The notes: a model not told the origin generated them from the sequence alone. 30,583 nt of DNA from Chrysochromulina parva (GCA_002887195.1 PJAB01000292.1:1-30583); one strand, 5' to 3'; positions 17,901-25,238 are shown, counted from the first letter of the stretch. A program made the numbers and translations.

Positions 17901-18299
17901 CCCGGATGAGCCCTGATGAGCACCGATGAGCACTGATGGGCCCTGATAAGCACTGATGAGCCCGAATGAGCCCGGATGGGCCCTGATGAGCCCTGATTGC
18001 ATCCGATGGGCAGGTAAGCCGCGCCGAGTTCCACAGAGCCTGATGAGCCCTGATGAGCCCTGATTGCATCCGATGGGCAGGTAAGCCGCGCCGAGTTCCA
18101 CAGAGCCATGCCCGCCCTCGGCCTTGACGTACCCAAGGAGACGATTGACGAACTCTTCAGCGAATGGGATAAGGACGGGGGGGGCGAGCTCGGCTACGGC
18201 GAGCTGCGAAAGATCCTCTCGACGTCGGGACGAAACACGAACCCTAATCAGCCCGCCGCCGCTAAAAAGTCTGCAGCGGGCACCTCGGGTAAAAAGTAG
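8950..18299 (+). CDS. Long coiled-coil protein with six Sfi1-like modules and a C-terminal EF-hand pair (23 exons, 1590 aa)
   Basis: Exons: 8950-10056, 10235-10372, 10490-10558, 10873-10953, 11031-11129, 11238-11452, 11590-11692, 11913-12092, 12181-12399, 12485-12629, 12869-13319, 13507-13714, 13978-14155, 14401-14593, 14795-15050, 15384-15508, 15873-16080, 16312-16391, 16639-16801, 17035-17145, 17358-17504, 17747-17824, 18081-18299. All 22 introns are GT-AG, and the phases close to one 4773-nt frame. The N-terminus is Ser/Arg-rich, followed by coiled coil and a Gly/Ala/Pro-rich linker (residues about 245-345). The rest is helical, with recurring RRM...GW-x-AW...LR modules and two EF-hands at the end. 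Such an architecture suggests a basal-body, centrin-linked or other cytoskeletal protein (inference). Start: ATG 8950 (MMTLTSVES); an in-frame ATG at 8878 would add 24 residues. Confidence 0.8.
10543..10800 (+). repeat. Exon 3 end plus donor amplified five times inside intron 3
   Basis: GACGAAACTCAAAGAG|GTGATG begins at 10543 and recurs at 10602, 10661, 10719 and 10777 (periods 59, 59, 58, 58). The last copy has lost the donor and runs into a TAA. Between copies are TTGATTGCC units and TTTGAGTTTCG, an inverted copy of the exon end, making an 11-bp stem with loop ATGA. Confidence 0.9.
11130..11254 (+). repeat. Intron 5: perfect 10-bp array bounded by a copied exon start
   Basis: The intron opens with GTGGGCAATCGGTTGCG (11130-11146), nearly identical to the first 17 bases of exon 6 (11238-11254). 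In between lie seven perfect ATTGCGTCTG units (11151-11220) plus one variant, and then the foldback CTGATGGCTCCCTTCATCAG. Confidence 0.95.
11693..11936 (+). repeat. Intron 7: TGATGACGAC array with a copy of the exon 8 start
   Basis: TGATGACNAC units fill the intron. The first 24 bases of exon 8 (11913-11936), with the preceding GATGACCTCTGCAG, are already present at 11825-11848. The first copy reaches a TGA within a few codons, so the second is taken as the real exon. Confidence 0.9.
12378..12484 (+). repeat. Intron 9: upstream exon end copied at the intron 3' end
   Basis: The last 22 bases of exon 9 (12378-12399) recur with one change at 12463-12484, exactly where they supply the acceptor CTACAG. 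Between them are CTGATTGCAT units. Confidence 0.9.
12597..12868 (+). repeat. Intron 10: copied exon end with a second donor, plus a pentamer array
   Basis: The last 33 bases of exon 10 (12597-12629) recur identically at 12665-12697 and are again followed by GTGA. The spacer between is CTTGA repeated (about 12630-12664). Further on, TGATGGTTACGAATGGTCTC occurs twice, near 12734 and 12784. Confidence 0.9.
13301..13506 (+). repeat. Intron 11: exon 11 end present three times, last copy forms the acceptor
   Basis: CTATGCTTGAGTCGCACAG (exon end, 13301-13319) recurs at 13410-13428 with the same GTGATTGCTATAGC downstream. A diverged third copy at 13486-13506 ends in CACACAG, the acceptor used. TGATTGCCCTC units fill the rest. 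Confidence 0.9.
13805..14001 (+). repeat. Intron 12: exon 13 start copied ahead of a TGATGACCTC array
   Basis: GTGGCGAAGACGGGCGAGG and the next bases (13805-13828, preceded by GGCAG) match the exon 13 start (13978-14001) with one difference. About ten TGATGACCTC units lie between. Confidence 0.9.
14118..14423 (+). repeat. Intron 13: both exon edges duplicated inside the intron
   Basis: The last 38 bases of exon 13 plus the donor GT (14118-14157) recur identically at 14188-14227. The first 23 bases of exon 14 (14401-14423) are already present at 14343-14365. CCTAATGRCCTC units link the second pair. Confidence 0.9.
15010..15210 (+). repeat. Intron 15: exon 15 end duplicated, third copy truncated
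   Basis: Bases 15010-15050 (exon end) recur identically at 15094-15134, again followed by GT. A shorter copy starts near 15184. Spacers are TGATTGCGC units. The intron ends with the 20-nt foldback at 15364-15383. Confidence 0.9.
15707..15872 (+). repeat. Two 83-bp GT...AG units in tandem before exon 17
   Basis: 15707-15789 and 15790-15872 each begin GTACGCGCTCGCCAAG, carry the exon 17 sequence as far as GCATTCGAC, then switch to TATCCCTTATCAG. The real exon starts at 15873 and continues into GACCACTGGGCG. Each unit is exactly GT-to-AG and 83 bp, which is not a multiple of three. Confidence 0.9.
16045..16235 (+). repeat. Intron 17: exon 17 end plus intron start in a 79-bp tandem repeat
   Basis: The unit starts at 16045, 16124 and 16203. 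It contains the exon end (GAGAATAAGAAGGGGACC through GTGGCCCAG), the donor GTGATTGG, and TGATGGCCAC/TGATTGGCAC units. The third copy has lost the donor. Confidence 0.9.
16496..16638 (+). repeat. Two 71/72-bp intron units, homologous to the WD40-gene intron
   Basis: Units 16496-16566 and 16567-16638 each begin GTACGTGCACCTGCCCGAGG, run through GATTTGAARCGT and TGATTGCG units, and end CTGATGGCTTCCTTCATCAG. Exon 19 then starts at 16639 with the same GTACGTGCACCTGCCCGAGG, here coding for YVHLPEDLKR. Confidence 0.95.
16760..17034 (+). repeat. Intron 19: exon 19 end duplicated, then TGATGAGCAC array
   Basis: The last 42 bases of exon 19 (16760-16801) recur at 16834-16875 with one change, again followed by GTG. 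About eight TGATGAGCAC/TC units follow, to about 16955. Confidence 0.9.
17631..17779 (+). repeat. Intron 21: copy of the joined exon 21/exon 22 junction
   Basis: 17631-17673 reads CCTCCGATTGCT directly joined to CGCGAACGCGCTTCGG and onward. This corresponds to the end of exon 21 and the start of exon 22 (from 17747) with about eight bases missing at the join. Confidence 0.8.
17747..18299 (+). other. EF-hand pair at the C-terminus, first loop split by an intron
   Basis: Exons 22 and 23 encode LDLFRSWDADGDGQ|VSRAEFHRAM and ELFSEWDKDGGGELGYGELRKIL. Both 12-residue loops are intact (D1512-E1523 and D1548-E1559), with Asp at positions 1 and 3, Gly at 6 and Glu at 12, so calcium binding is expected. 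Intron 22 splits the first loop between Gln and Val. A Lys/Ala-rich tail ends in TSGKK. Confidence 0.85.
17978..18107 (+). repeat. Intron 22: 67-bp tandem repeat spanning the exon 23 acceptor
   Basis: GATGGGCAG|GTAAGCCGCGCCGAG with the following 13 bases occurs at 18005-18040 and again at 18072-18107. TGATGAGCCC units precede both. The first copy reads into TGA after nine codons. Confidence 0.9.
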
Positions 18300-19326
18300 G
18301 GAAGGGGCTTTGCTTGCAGCCCTCCTCGAACAAGGGCGCGCAACCGTGAACAAGGGCACGCGACCGTGAACAAGGGCACGCTGAGACGGTAAGGAGGGGG
18401 CTGCTCGTCGTTGAAGAAGATGGGCGCCGTGGGGATCGCGGCAGCGAGAGGGATCGCGATTCGCGTGATGGCGTGACGTGGCTGAGGAGCATGAGTTGAC
18501 GCATGTTACACAAGTAGCCGCGAGAATGTCTCTGTCGTGTCCGGTCGTGTGCGAAGTAGCAAGTACAACGGTAGAAGTGCAACGCAACCCGCACAGGAGC
18601 ACAGGAGGCCCCCCACAGCATACTCTAGTGTCTAGATACAAATAGCCGCTCACGCGGGCCGCTCCGCTCTACGTGTACCCGACCGGCGCGTACCCACCGG
18701 TGCGGCAGGCACGGTGCTCGGTGCGGTGGCTCGACGGAAAACGCGTCGTCCGTGGTGGCGACTTTTGTGAAAAAATTATAGCGCGGACATGAGGGAGCGC
18801 GGATTTATCTCGGTCTCTGCACGCTACCGTACGTAGCGAGCGAGACCGACGTCATTACGCCAGACCGTAAAAATACGGCTACCTTACGGCTGACCGTTAC
18901 GATGCCGAGACCGCCACAGCTGTACGTCGGCGCGCGTCTGTGCGGGCGTGGTGCGGTGTGTTCACCAGTTCAGCCACGTCCCTCACGCCCCCTAGCTCAA
19001 GCTCTTCACACGACACCATGATGCGCTCCCCTTCACACCCAGGCTAGCTGGCTCACTCACACCCAGGCTGGCTGCTCGCAGGCCAAGTAAGCACGCTCCG
19101 CCGTCGCCTATGTCATCCACATTGTCGCCGAGTCGATGGCTATGGTCTTCTGAGGCGTCGGTCAGATCTCGGTTGATCTCGATCAGATCTCGGTTGATCT
19201 CCGGCGCCTCGTCCCCTCTGCCCGGAGAGTACCGGAGATTAGGGCTGATGAGCTCAGATCTCGGTTGATCTCCGGCGCCTCGTCCCCTCTGCCCGGAGAG
19301 TACCGGAGATTAGGGCTGATGAGGAG
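18300..19326. other. One-kilobase convergent intergenic region
   Basis: It lies between the 3' ends of the long plus-strand gene and the minus-strand translocase gene. No gene recognised. Contents are a ~19-bp tandem repeat (ACCGTGAACAAGGGCACGC, about 18345-18383), GC-rich sequence with repeated CGTACGTAGCGAGC-like words around 18825-18845, CACACCCAGGCTRGCTGGC repeats near 19035-19070, and the 71-bp tandem repeat listed separately. Confidence 0.6.
19184..19324. repeat. 71-bp tandem duplication next to the translocase stop codon
   Basis: CAGATCTCGGTTGATCTCC... to GGGCTGATGAG occurs at 19184-19254 and 19255-19324 almost unchanged. A partial extra copy of the first 19 bases starts near 19163. 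Confidence 0.9.
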
Positions 19327-21768
19327 TTATGCCTTATTCTTCTCCATCGCCTCCTCAAACTGCCCGGAGAGGGAGCGGGCGGCCTGGATCCACGCCGCGA
19401 TGATCAGCCCGAGGATGACGGCGAGGTAGGGTGTGGAGAGGGCGAGCGAGCCGACCGAGACGATCAGGAACTGCCAAATGGGGAATACGGAGGAAAGTGC
19501 TCAGAGGGCGCTCAGAGGCACTCAGAGGGCACTCAGGGGCACTCAGAGGGCACTCAGAGGGCACTCGCCTGCTGGATGAGCGAGCCACCCGACTTGCCGA
19601 GGGGTCCGCCGATCACATCGACTGCGGCCTTGCCCTTGGTCTTCTGCTCGGCGTCCAGCGGGATGTAGGCCATCTCCTTGCACGGGTCGAACAGGGAGTA
19701 CTTGGAAGCCTTGGACATGATGTTCTGCACCGCTCCGACGAAGACGGCGACGAGCAACGGCGTGGTGCCGAAGGTGGCGAGGACTGGCGCGAAGGTGTTC
19801 CCCGCGAGGCAGAGGGCAAAGAAGGCAACACCGGTGGCAAGGAGGACGGACGGCGTGATCATGGCGGCGGTACCCCAGCCATACTTGTTGAGCACGAAGC
19901 GCCCGAAGAGCATCATGAACAGCGTCGAGACGCCAGTCGCGGACGAGAACGTGCCCATGAATGCCGAGTAGTCCATCGGGTTGGGGAAGGCCTCCTTGAG
20001 CTTAGCCCTGGTTTCGAAACACCAAGGGCGGCGAACATGCACGCGCGTGAGAGCCAGAGGGAGGCGGCACGATGCATTTCGTCAGCAATGGCCGGACAGC
20101 CAGGCTGGCGCCATGTTGGGCGCGCGCATAGTCACCGCAAAGGTGCATTCTCGCTCCAATGTGTATTCACACTCCAAGATTCAAGGTGAGCGACGCACTT
20201 CAAAGTGAACTCGGCCATGCAATCAAGGTCCATCAAGGTCAACCAAGGGCCATCAGAGACAACTGTAGCGCGCACTTCCAAGTGACCTCGACCAGGTTGA
20301 TCGACATGCCATAGCACACAACGAGGGTTGCGAGGTTGCGGATGTACTTCGAGGCGGCGAGGTACCTGATGCGGGAGGCCATCAACGGAGGCAATGAGGG
20401 AGGCAATCAAGGGAGGCAGTGAGGGAGGCAATCAAGGGTACCTGACGAGGGAGGCAATCAGATGCAATCAGAGGAAATCATCGTCTCTCCCTGGAGCGAC
20501 TCGCCAAACTGCATCCATCTGTCGCAATCTGCCGCAATCCGCCGCAATCTGTCGCAATCTGCCGCAATCCGCCGCAATCTGTCGCAATCTGCCGCAATCC
20601 GACGCAATCGGTCCCCTCTCACTTGAACGACTCGCCAAAGGTCATCGATGGCTTCTTCTTCTTCGGCGCCATCTTGCCGGCACCGGCAGCCGCCGCCTCA
20701 GCTTTATCGAGCACCGCGACGTTGAGGTAACGGAAGCAGCCCGCGATCACGCCGCCCAGCACGACGACCGTTGTCATCAGCAGCTTGAGGGCCACGCCCC
20801 ATGGGTCCACACCTGCATGCAATGAGGGGCTTCATCAGAGACGCTCTCGGATGCACACGAGGGAGGCAATCAGGCGCCATCAGGCGCCATCAGGTGCAAA
20901 CAGGCGCCATCAGGCGCCTTCAGGTGCAATCAGGCGCCGTCAGGGCGTGTCCTCTACCGGCGGGGAGGGTCGAGTGCAGCGTGGAGACGTAGCGCACAAA
21001 CTGGCCCGAGAAGACGAGCGCCACGTTCGCAAACATGCCGAAGAGCGGGTAGTACTTCTTCGCCTCGGACACGGTGGTCACCTCGTTGGCGAAGCCCCAG
21101 AACAGTAGCGAGACCACAACGCTGCCCCACATGTTGGCGAGGAAGTAGAAGAGAGAGTAGGTCCAGTTTTGGAAGACGGCGATCGGCGCGGCGAAGCCGA
21201 GGGGCAGCACGCTGCGCAGGTACGCGCAGAGCGCCACCGGGTGCAGGAGATCGCGCATCGGGTAGATGATCCATGCGAAGCTGCCGAAGAAGCCCAGGAA
21301 CGGGCCGAGGACTGTGTAAAAGAGCGCCTGGCGGCCGAGGCGGTTGGCGAGGCTGGAATAGAGCACAGTGAACGCGACGGCGCCCGGGAGGTTCACCCAC
21401 GTCTTCAGAAAGGGAATCGCCTCCGCGGAGCTGCCTGGCGCCGTCACGACCAGCACGTCCTTTGTGTCGCGCAGGATGGTGTAGTTGAAGAGGATGCAAA
21501 AGAACATGATGGCGAGTGGGATGATCTTTTTAAGCTCCTCCTTGGGCGGAAGGCTCGCTTTCAGCTTCGCGAAGCCACTCAGCGGCGCCTCCTCAGGCCC
21601 AGGTGCTGCTGCTGCTGCCGCCTGCGCCACAATGGGCCTGATGGTGAAGGCACGACGCGACATCGTGCTGACGGCGGGCCGATGCACCGGCGCTCGCATG
21701 ACAGCCGCGTGCCACCCAGCCGCACCAGCGGCGCATGCGAGAAGCACGCATACGGTCTTCGCCCGCAT
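19327..21768 (-). CDS. Plastid-type ATP/ADP translocase (TLC/NTT family), 557 aa
   Basis: Five exons: 20958-21768, 20623-20812, 20276-20365, 20007-19569 (reading down) and 19470-19327; phases 1, 2, 2, 0 close the frame. The N-terminus MRAKTVCVLLACAAGAAG is a signal peptide followed by a Arg/Ser/Ala-rich transit-like segment, as expected for import into a secondary plastid. Family landmarks are ILFNYTILRDTKDVLVVTAPG, KTWVNLPGAVAF, FWGFANEVTTVSEAKKYYPLFG, GVDPWGVALKLLM, KKKKPSMTFGESFK, YLAASKYIRNLATLVVCYGMSINLVEVTWKAKLKEAFPNP, and GGPLGKSGGSLIQQ. Length and about a dozen hydrophobic segments fit the family. It exchanges ATP for ADP across the plastid inner envelope. Start: ATG 21768, since the longer frame opens at GTG. 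Confidence 0.92.
19471..19568 (-). repeat. GC-AG intron made of CTCTGAGTGCC units
   Basis: Intron 4 of the translocase. The conserved join LIQQ|FLIVSVGSLALSTPYL requires donor CAG|GCGAGT and acceptor TTTGGCAG, so it is a GC-AG intron. Its 5' two thirds are about five units of CTCTGAGTGCC, whose wording continues the donor itself (GCGAGTGCCCTC). Confidence 0.85.
20008..20275 (-). repeat. Translocase intron 3 with a copy of its own donor region
   Basis: On the minus strand, GCCGAGTTCACTTTGAAGTG (about 20198-20217) repeats the exon 3 end and donor TCGAGGTCACTTGGAAGTG. TTGATGGMCCTTG units lie between. The acceptor is CGAAACCAG|GGCT. Confidence 0.8.
20366..20622 (-). repeat. Translocase intron 2: GCGGCAGATT array plus a copy of the exon end
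   Basis: On the minus strand the intron opens GTGAGAGGGGACCG, then GATTGCGGCA/GATTGCGACA units. At 20481-20509 it contains TTTGGCGAGTCGCTCCAGG, a copy of the exon 2 end TTTGGCGAGTCGTTCAAG (20623-20640). It then has TTGATTGCCTCC units and two CATCAG/GTCAG|GTACC acceptor-like sites, the last one used. Confidence 0.85.
20813..20957 (-). repeat. Translocase intron 1 with CCTGATGGCG units
   Basis: A GT-AG intron with donor GCCG|GTAGAGG and acceptor GCATGCAG|GT. Its core is about seven units of CCTGATGGCG/CCTGATTGCA. Confidence 0.85.
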
Positions 21769-22328
21769 GCTCGTCGAGGAAAGAGATTGAAGAGCGGAGC
21801 GGCCAGCTCTTACAATCACCGCGCTGTTGGGAGAGACCGACGCGACCTGACTCGTGATGAGACGCGCGGGACCTCGCTGATGACATCAGGCGGAGATCTT
21901 ATGAAATTGAAGCGAGATAGAATCGGTCCTAGAAGATGCGTGGCAAAAAACGGACTCAATTGACCCTATCTCAAAAAACGGGCGTGGGAGCCGACGTCAC
22001 GGTTCAGTTCAGTTTCAGTTCAGTTCAGTTCAGTTCATGAACTGAACTGAACGCCACGGGAGCACGGGACCTTTCGGCTGGCTTCGAGAGGAATCTCGTG
22101 AGCGCAATTTAGATACATAGTGTGTGCTGTGTGTTTCGACGACTGTAGAGTGCCTCATGTTGTTGTCAGACTTCATGAGACTGTCACTAGTCCTCGGCTC
22201 GCAGCGCGCAGCGTGTGCTTGCTTTCGCGCGGCTCTCCGGTGCCCACGGCGCGTGTGTAAGCAGTTGGTGTGAGCGTCTACCCAATCGGATCGCAGCTCT
22301 CACTTACCTCAGTTGATTGAGCTGGGAA
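21769..22328. other. Intergenic region upstream of the translocase
   Basis: It holds the promoter side of the translocase and the 3' side of the Cys-rich membrane protein gene; both are minus-strand. It contains a 30-bp palindrome, listed separately. Just beyond the stop of the membrane protein gene, CAATCAACTGAG|GTAAGTGAG (minus strand, about 22302-22322) repeats the gene's last bases CATCAACTGAG|GTGATT. That gene may therefore continue through a further intron whose next exon I could not identify. Confidence 0.45.
22023..22052. repeat. 30-bp perfect palindrome in a CAGTT pentamer array
   Basis: The sequence is its own reverse complement, centred on CATG at 22036-22039 and flanked on the left by more TTCAG units from about 22001. 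It can form a cruciform or hairpin. It may have arisen by inverted duplication of the pentamer array. Confidence 0.9.
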
Positions 22329-23141
22329 TCACCTCAGTTGATGAAGCTGAGCTTGCCAGTAGCCCTGACCAAAGGCGTCTACCACAGGCCCAAGATCGAT
22401 GGCACGGCACACATGCGAGCGGTTGCGCTCGATGTCCGAATGCATGCCAGAGCGCCGCCGATTCGCGCCGGCGCACGCGATGAACGCCGGCCCGCAGCGC
22501 CTCTCGTCACACTCGAGGCACTCACTCAGCCTCCCCTCGCTCCCGGGGACGTTGTTCGAGCCGCCCCAGCCCATGCGAAACAGAAGGCAGGTGAAGACGC
22601 ACTTTTGGAGGTCACATAGGATGTTGTCCACCCAGCATTCGTTGCATCCCACGGTCATGTTGAAGGTGCTCAGCATGCAAGACGATGCCCGAGCCCGCCC
22701 GCCAAAGAAGGCCTTCATGCCACAGGCCGTCGCATCTCTCGTCATGCTGGCTCTCGTCGTCCAGTAAATCGAGATGTCGTGTGCATTGGAGCACTGCCCA
22801 CACTCGCCGCAAGAGCGTACCAGCTGGCCAGCATTGCGGGCGTCTGCCAGCGTTGGCCACGTCACATTATCTGCCGAGCACACGCGCGGAGACTCGTACA
22901 CCCAATCCGTGTCGTGCAGTTGACGAGCTTTGCTCATTTCGATCGATGAACCAATGTAAAAGACGGCAATCAAGAGGATGAACAGTGTGATTAGTGTCGC
23001 AGTCACGCACAGCAGGTTGCAGAACTGATTTGGCCCAACCCCGCTCAAACAGATTGCTTGCAAGCGCGGGCACCATGACTTCTTGTTGGGTGCCAGTTTG
23101 GTTCGGCGGGCATCCATTTCAAGCGGACTCGCGAAGGCCAT
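22329..23141 (-). CDS. Cys-rich single-pass membrane protein, 270 aa
   Basis: A single frame from ATG 23141. A basic cytosolic N-terminus (MDARRTKLAPNKKSW) is followed by a strong hydrophobic segment at about residues 42-66 (LLCVTATLITLFILLIAVFYIG). The rest is a predicted lumenal or extracellular region with about 16 Cys, including SCGECGQC, GCNECW, CDLQKCVFTC and ECLECDERRCG. Two Asn-x-Thr sites (NVT, NMT) fit a glycosylated, disulfide-bonded ectodomain. Family not recognised. The last codons (LHQLR then TGA) coincide with a donor-like ACTGAG|GTGATT, so the true C-terminus may lie in a further exon. Confidence 0.65.
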   Translation of the reverse strand: MAFASPLEMDARRTKLAPNKKSWCPRLQAICLSGVGPNQFCNLLCVTATLITLFILLIAVFYIGSSIEMSKARQLHDTDWVYESPRVCSADNVTWPTLADARNAGQLVRSCGECGQCSNAHDISIYWTTRASMTRDATACGMKAFFGGRARASSCMLSTFNMTVGCNECWVDNILCDLQKCVFTCLLFRMGWGGSNNVPGSEGRLSECLECDERRCGPAFIACAGANRRRSGMHSDIERNRSHVCRAIDLGPVVDAFGQGYWQAQLHQLR

Positions 23142-23390
23142 TCAATTCGTAACTCGACTCAGCTCAAAACCTCACTCCGGTAAAGTTTGGCTGGGATTGG
23201 TGCTGATGTCCGCCCGCGCGCGTCCAAAGCCGTCCAGACGGCGTGCCGACCTCTTACATGTATCGAAAAGCTGTGAACGTGCGCGTGTGTGAAATTTCGA
23301 ACAAGTCACCGGTGCACAACGGGGGCAATTCGTTGTTACATGTGTTCTGTGTTGACCCGTTTTAGCTTGACACACACATGTGCACGGCTC
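23142..23390. other. Short interval upstream of the Cys-rich membrane protein gene
   Basis: No gene seen. TTACATGT words occur at about 23256 and 23336, as they do in several other spacers of this window. Confidence 0.35.
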
Positions 23391-23640
23391 CAGCGACACA
23401 TACGTTCAGATCAAGCGCGTGGTACAAGGCTCGCCGCCACGCGCGCGATCGCACGCGCCAACAATGAACCCAACGTCTCGCAGGGCCGTCTCGTTGACGT
23501 CGTAACGCGCGTCCGTAGCGCGTGTCGCGTAGCGCGCGCTCGATGGCGGAATCGTCCTCATCGACGCCTCGAACTGCTCCCGGCCGTATCCACCGCCATC
23601 GCACCGAGCAGCTGGATCGATCCGATCTTGCAGGTCCGGG
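23391..23640 (-). pseudogene. Decayed copy of the last exon of the HIT-superfamily gene
   Basis: 23391-23640 matches 25412-25620 in direct orientation over nearly its whole length, with small insertions (for example GCGCGATCGCAC near 23443 and CAGGGCCGTC near 23487) that break the frame. The intact copy is the last exon of the gene at 25431-26877. Blocks such as GCTGGATCGATCCGATCTTG and GTAGCGCGCGCTCGATGGCG are shared. The two copies bracket the F-box-like gene. Confidence 0.85.
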
Positions 23641-23741
23641 ACGGCACCTTCAAGACGCCGTTTTGGGCACTTGCATGCTAGGTGCCCGAGTGAATAGAAT
23701 TTAGGGTATCCATATAGTCTTCCTTTTCGGGAGAGAAATTT

Positions 23742-25238
23742 ATGTCGGACCATGACCTCGCCGACTGGCGTCTGCGTGCTCGCTTCGAGCCGCTCTCACA
23801 CGAGGATTTGCTTCGCTTCGCTGAGTTCAGCATCACTGCCATTCGCAAGGGCGGTGGGGCAAACGACCTCACAGCCTTCATGGATGCCCTCATTGCCTCC
23901 CGCAGACAACCAGCAGAGCTTTACGGGCGCGTACTCCAGTCAGCCGACTTGATGCGCGTGATCATCTCGCACCTTGCTCTTGTGGACGGAGGGCGCGCGG
24001 CCAGGACGTGCAAAGAATGGCGTACAGCTTGGGAATGGTTGACGCCCACCAAAAGTACGTTCACAGAAGCGGAATGGTACTACGGGGTGCCTGCTGAGCT
24101 GGAAGGAATGGTGTGGGTTTATGATAACATCGATTATCCGGTCGAAGCGATGGCCAGGGATGTTGACAAGGACGGAGAAAGGCTGTACTTCTTCAGTAGC
24201 AAGATGTGGCGCCTGCATGCAACTGCCCTACAACTCAAGGAGAACCAAAGCGTGATCTCGAGGACAACCAACACTGCAGAGGCAGCAACTCAAGCAGAGG
24301 AAATACACGACGGGGAAGTCGGGGGATATGGACTTATCTCAGGTAAGACATATGGCGGTGACGATGACAGTCCTCCGGTAGGACCAGATGGTCATCGCGG
24401 ACAATACCCCATCGGCGCGATTCTCACGGCATCTCATGCGTACTTTTTGACGCGCTGGAACCTACGCAAAATGGAGCGCTCAGGTGAAGCTGGCTTGAGC
24501 ACTATGACACTTGACAAGCATGTCGGCTGGTTTCAATTGTGTAAGGCTGCTGGTTGGCCTGCATCGCCTGGCAACTTTGACGGCCCGTCGATCACGGCAA
24601 GCCGCCTACTTGTTGATTGTGAGCCGTGCTCCTTTGACAGCCACTTCCTCTTCAGCCTGGCTTGGAGCGGCGTCGAGATTTTCGTTCTGTTGCGATGCAA
24701 ACAGCCACATGGACAGCCTTCGTTCGCAACCTCGGCGGTCGTCGCGATGGATCTGTTTGTTGCCGTAAGCCCATCTGGTGCGCACTTTGTCACCGCTACA
24801 GCTCCGACAAGGTCAGACTTGTCGGACCAACAGCAGGCTACACTGCCGACGCTACGCCTCTTCACGATCAGTGGCGTCTGCTGCAGCAAGCTGACGGTAC
24901 CAAGCCGGCTCCAAGGCATCAATTATCTGCAACACGTGGACGGTGCAGTCCTTGTGGGATGCAAGACAAGACAGCCTGACAATATTGTATTGCGTGTGGC
25001 CCTCGCCACGGGGCTGACTAGATCAGAATGCAAGAGCCTTCATCACTTGCAGGGGCAGCATGTTCACCTCACTGCAAAGGAAGATTACGCGTACGAGCAC
25101 CGGGACGATGACAACAGCGACAGCTCCCCTTCGGATGATTCGGATGAGGACGATGGTGAGGAGGCCGACGAGGCGGCGGATGAGGAGGAGGATGGAGGTG
25201 GAGAGAGTGAGCACGGTGGGTTCGAGGAGGATGACTAA
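23742..25238 (+). CDS. F-box-like protein with acidic tail, 498 aa
   Basis: A single-exon frame from ATG 23742. Residues 69-99 (DLMRVIISHLALVDGGRAARTCKEWRTAWEW) fit the F-box pattern: hydrophobic helix, then R-x-x-R-x-C-K-x-W. Such proteins usually bind Skp1 and bring substrates to an SCF ubiquitin ligase. The middle (about 120-440) looks like a beta-rich substrate-binding region without a clear repeat family. The last 50 residues are almost purely acidic (SPSDDSDEDDGEEADEAADE). It has no TGATTGCC-type intron and appears less GC-biased than its neighbours. It sits inside a direct repeat of its neighbour's last exon, so it may be a local insertion or duplication product. Confidence 0.65.
   Translation: MSDHDLADWRLRARFEPLSHEDLLRFAEFSITAIRKGGGANDLTAFMDALIASRRQPAELYGRVLQSADLMRVIISHLALVDGGRAARTCKEWRTAWEWLTPTKSTFTEAEWYYGVPAELEGMVWVYDNIDYPVEAMARDVDKDGERLYFFSSKMWRLHATALQLKENQSVISRTTNTAEAATQAEEIHDGEVGGYGLISGKTYGGDDDSPPVGPDGHRGQYPIGAILTASHAYFLTRWNLRKMERSGEAGLSTMTLDKHVGWFQLCKAAGWPASPGNFDGPSITASRLLVDCEPCSFDSHFLFSLAWSGVEIFVLLRCKQPHGQPSFATSAVVAMDLFVAVSPSGAHFVTATAPTRSDLSDQQQATLPTLRLFTISGVCCSKLTVPSRLQGINYLQHVDGAVLVGCKTRQPDNIVLRVALATGLTRSECKSLHHLQGQHVHLTAKEDYAYEHRDDDNSDSSPSDDSDEDDGEEADEAADEEEDGGGESEHGGFEEDD

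Noticed and set aside
10373..18080. Repeat arrays read as a CRISPR array
   Set aside because: The units are about 10 bp, degenerate and contiguous, with no unique spacers of constant length, and they lie within spliced introns of a eukaryotic gene.
17295..18653. 452-residue minus-strand frame over the end of the coiled-coil gene
   Set aside because: It consists of repeats like SSGLIRAHQGS read from TGATGAGC arrays and crosses exons of a well-supported plus-strand gene; a shadow.
18300..19183. A tRNA or other structural RNA in the large convergent spacer
   Set aside because: No cloverleaf-compatible stems or box A/B sequences were found by eye; a covariance-model scan would be the decisive test.
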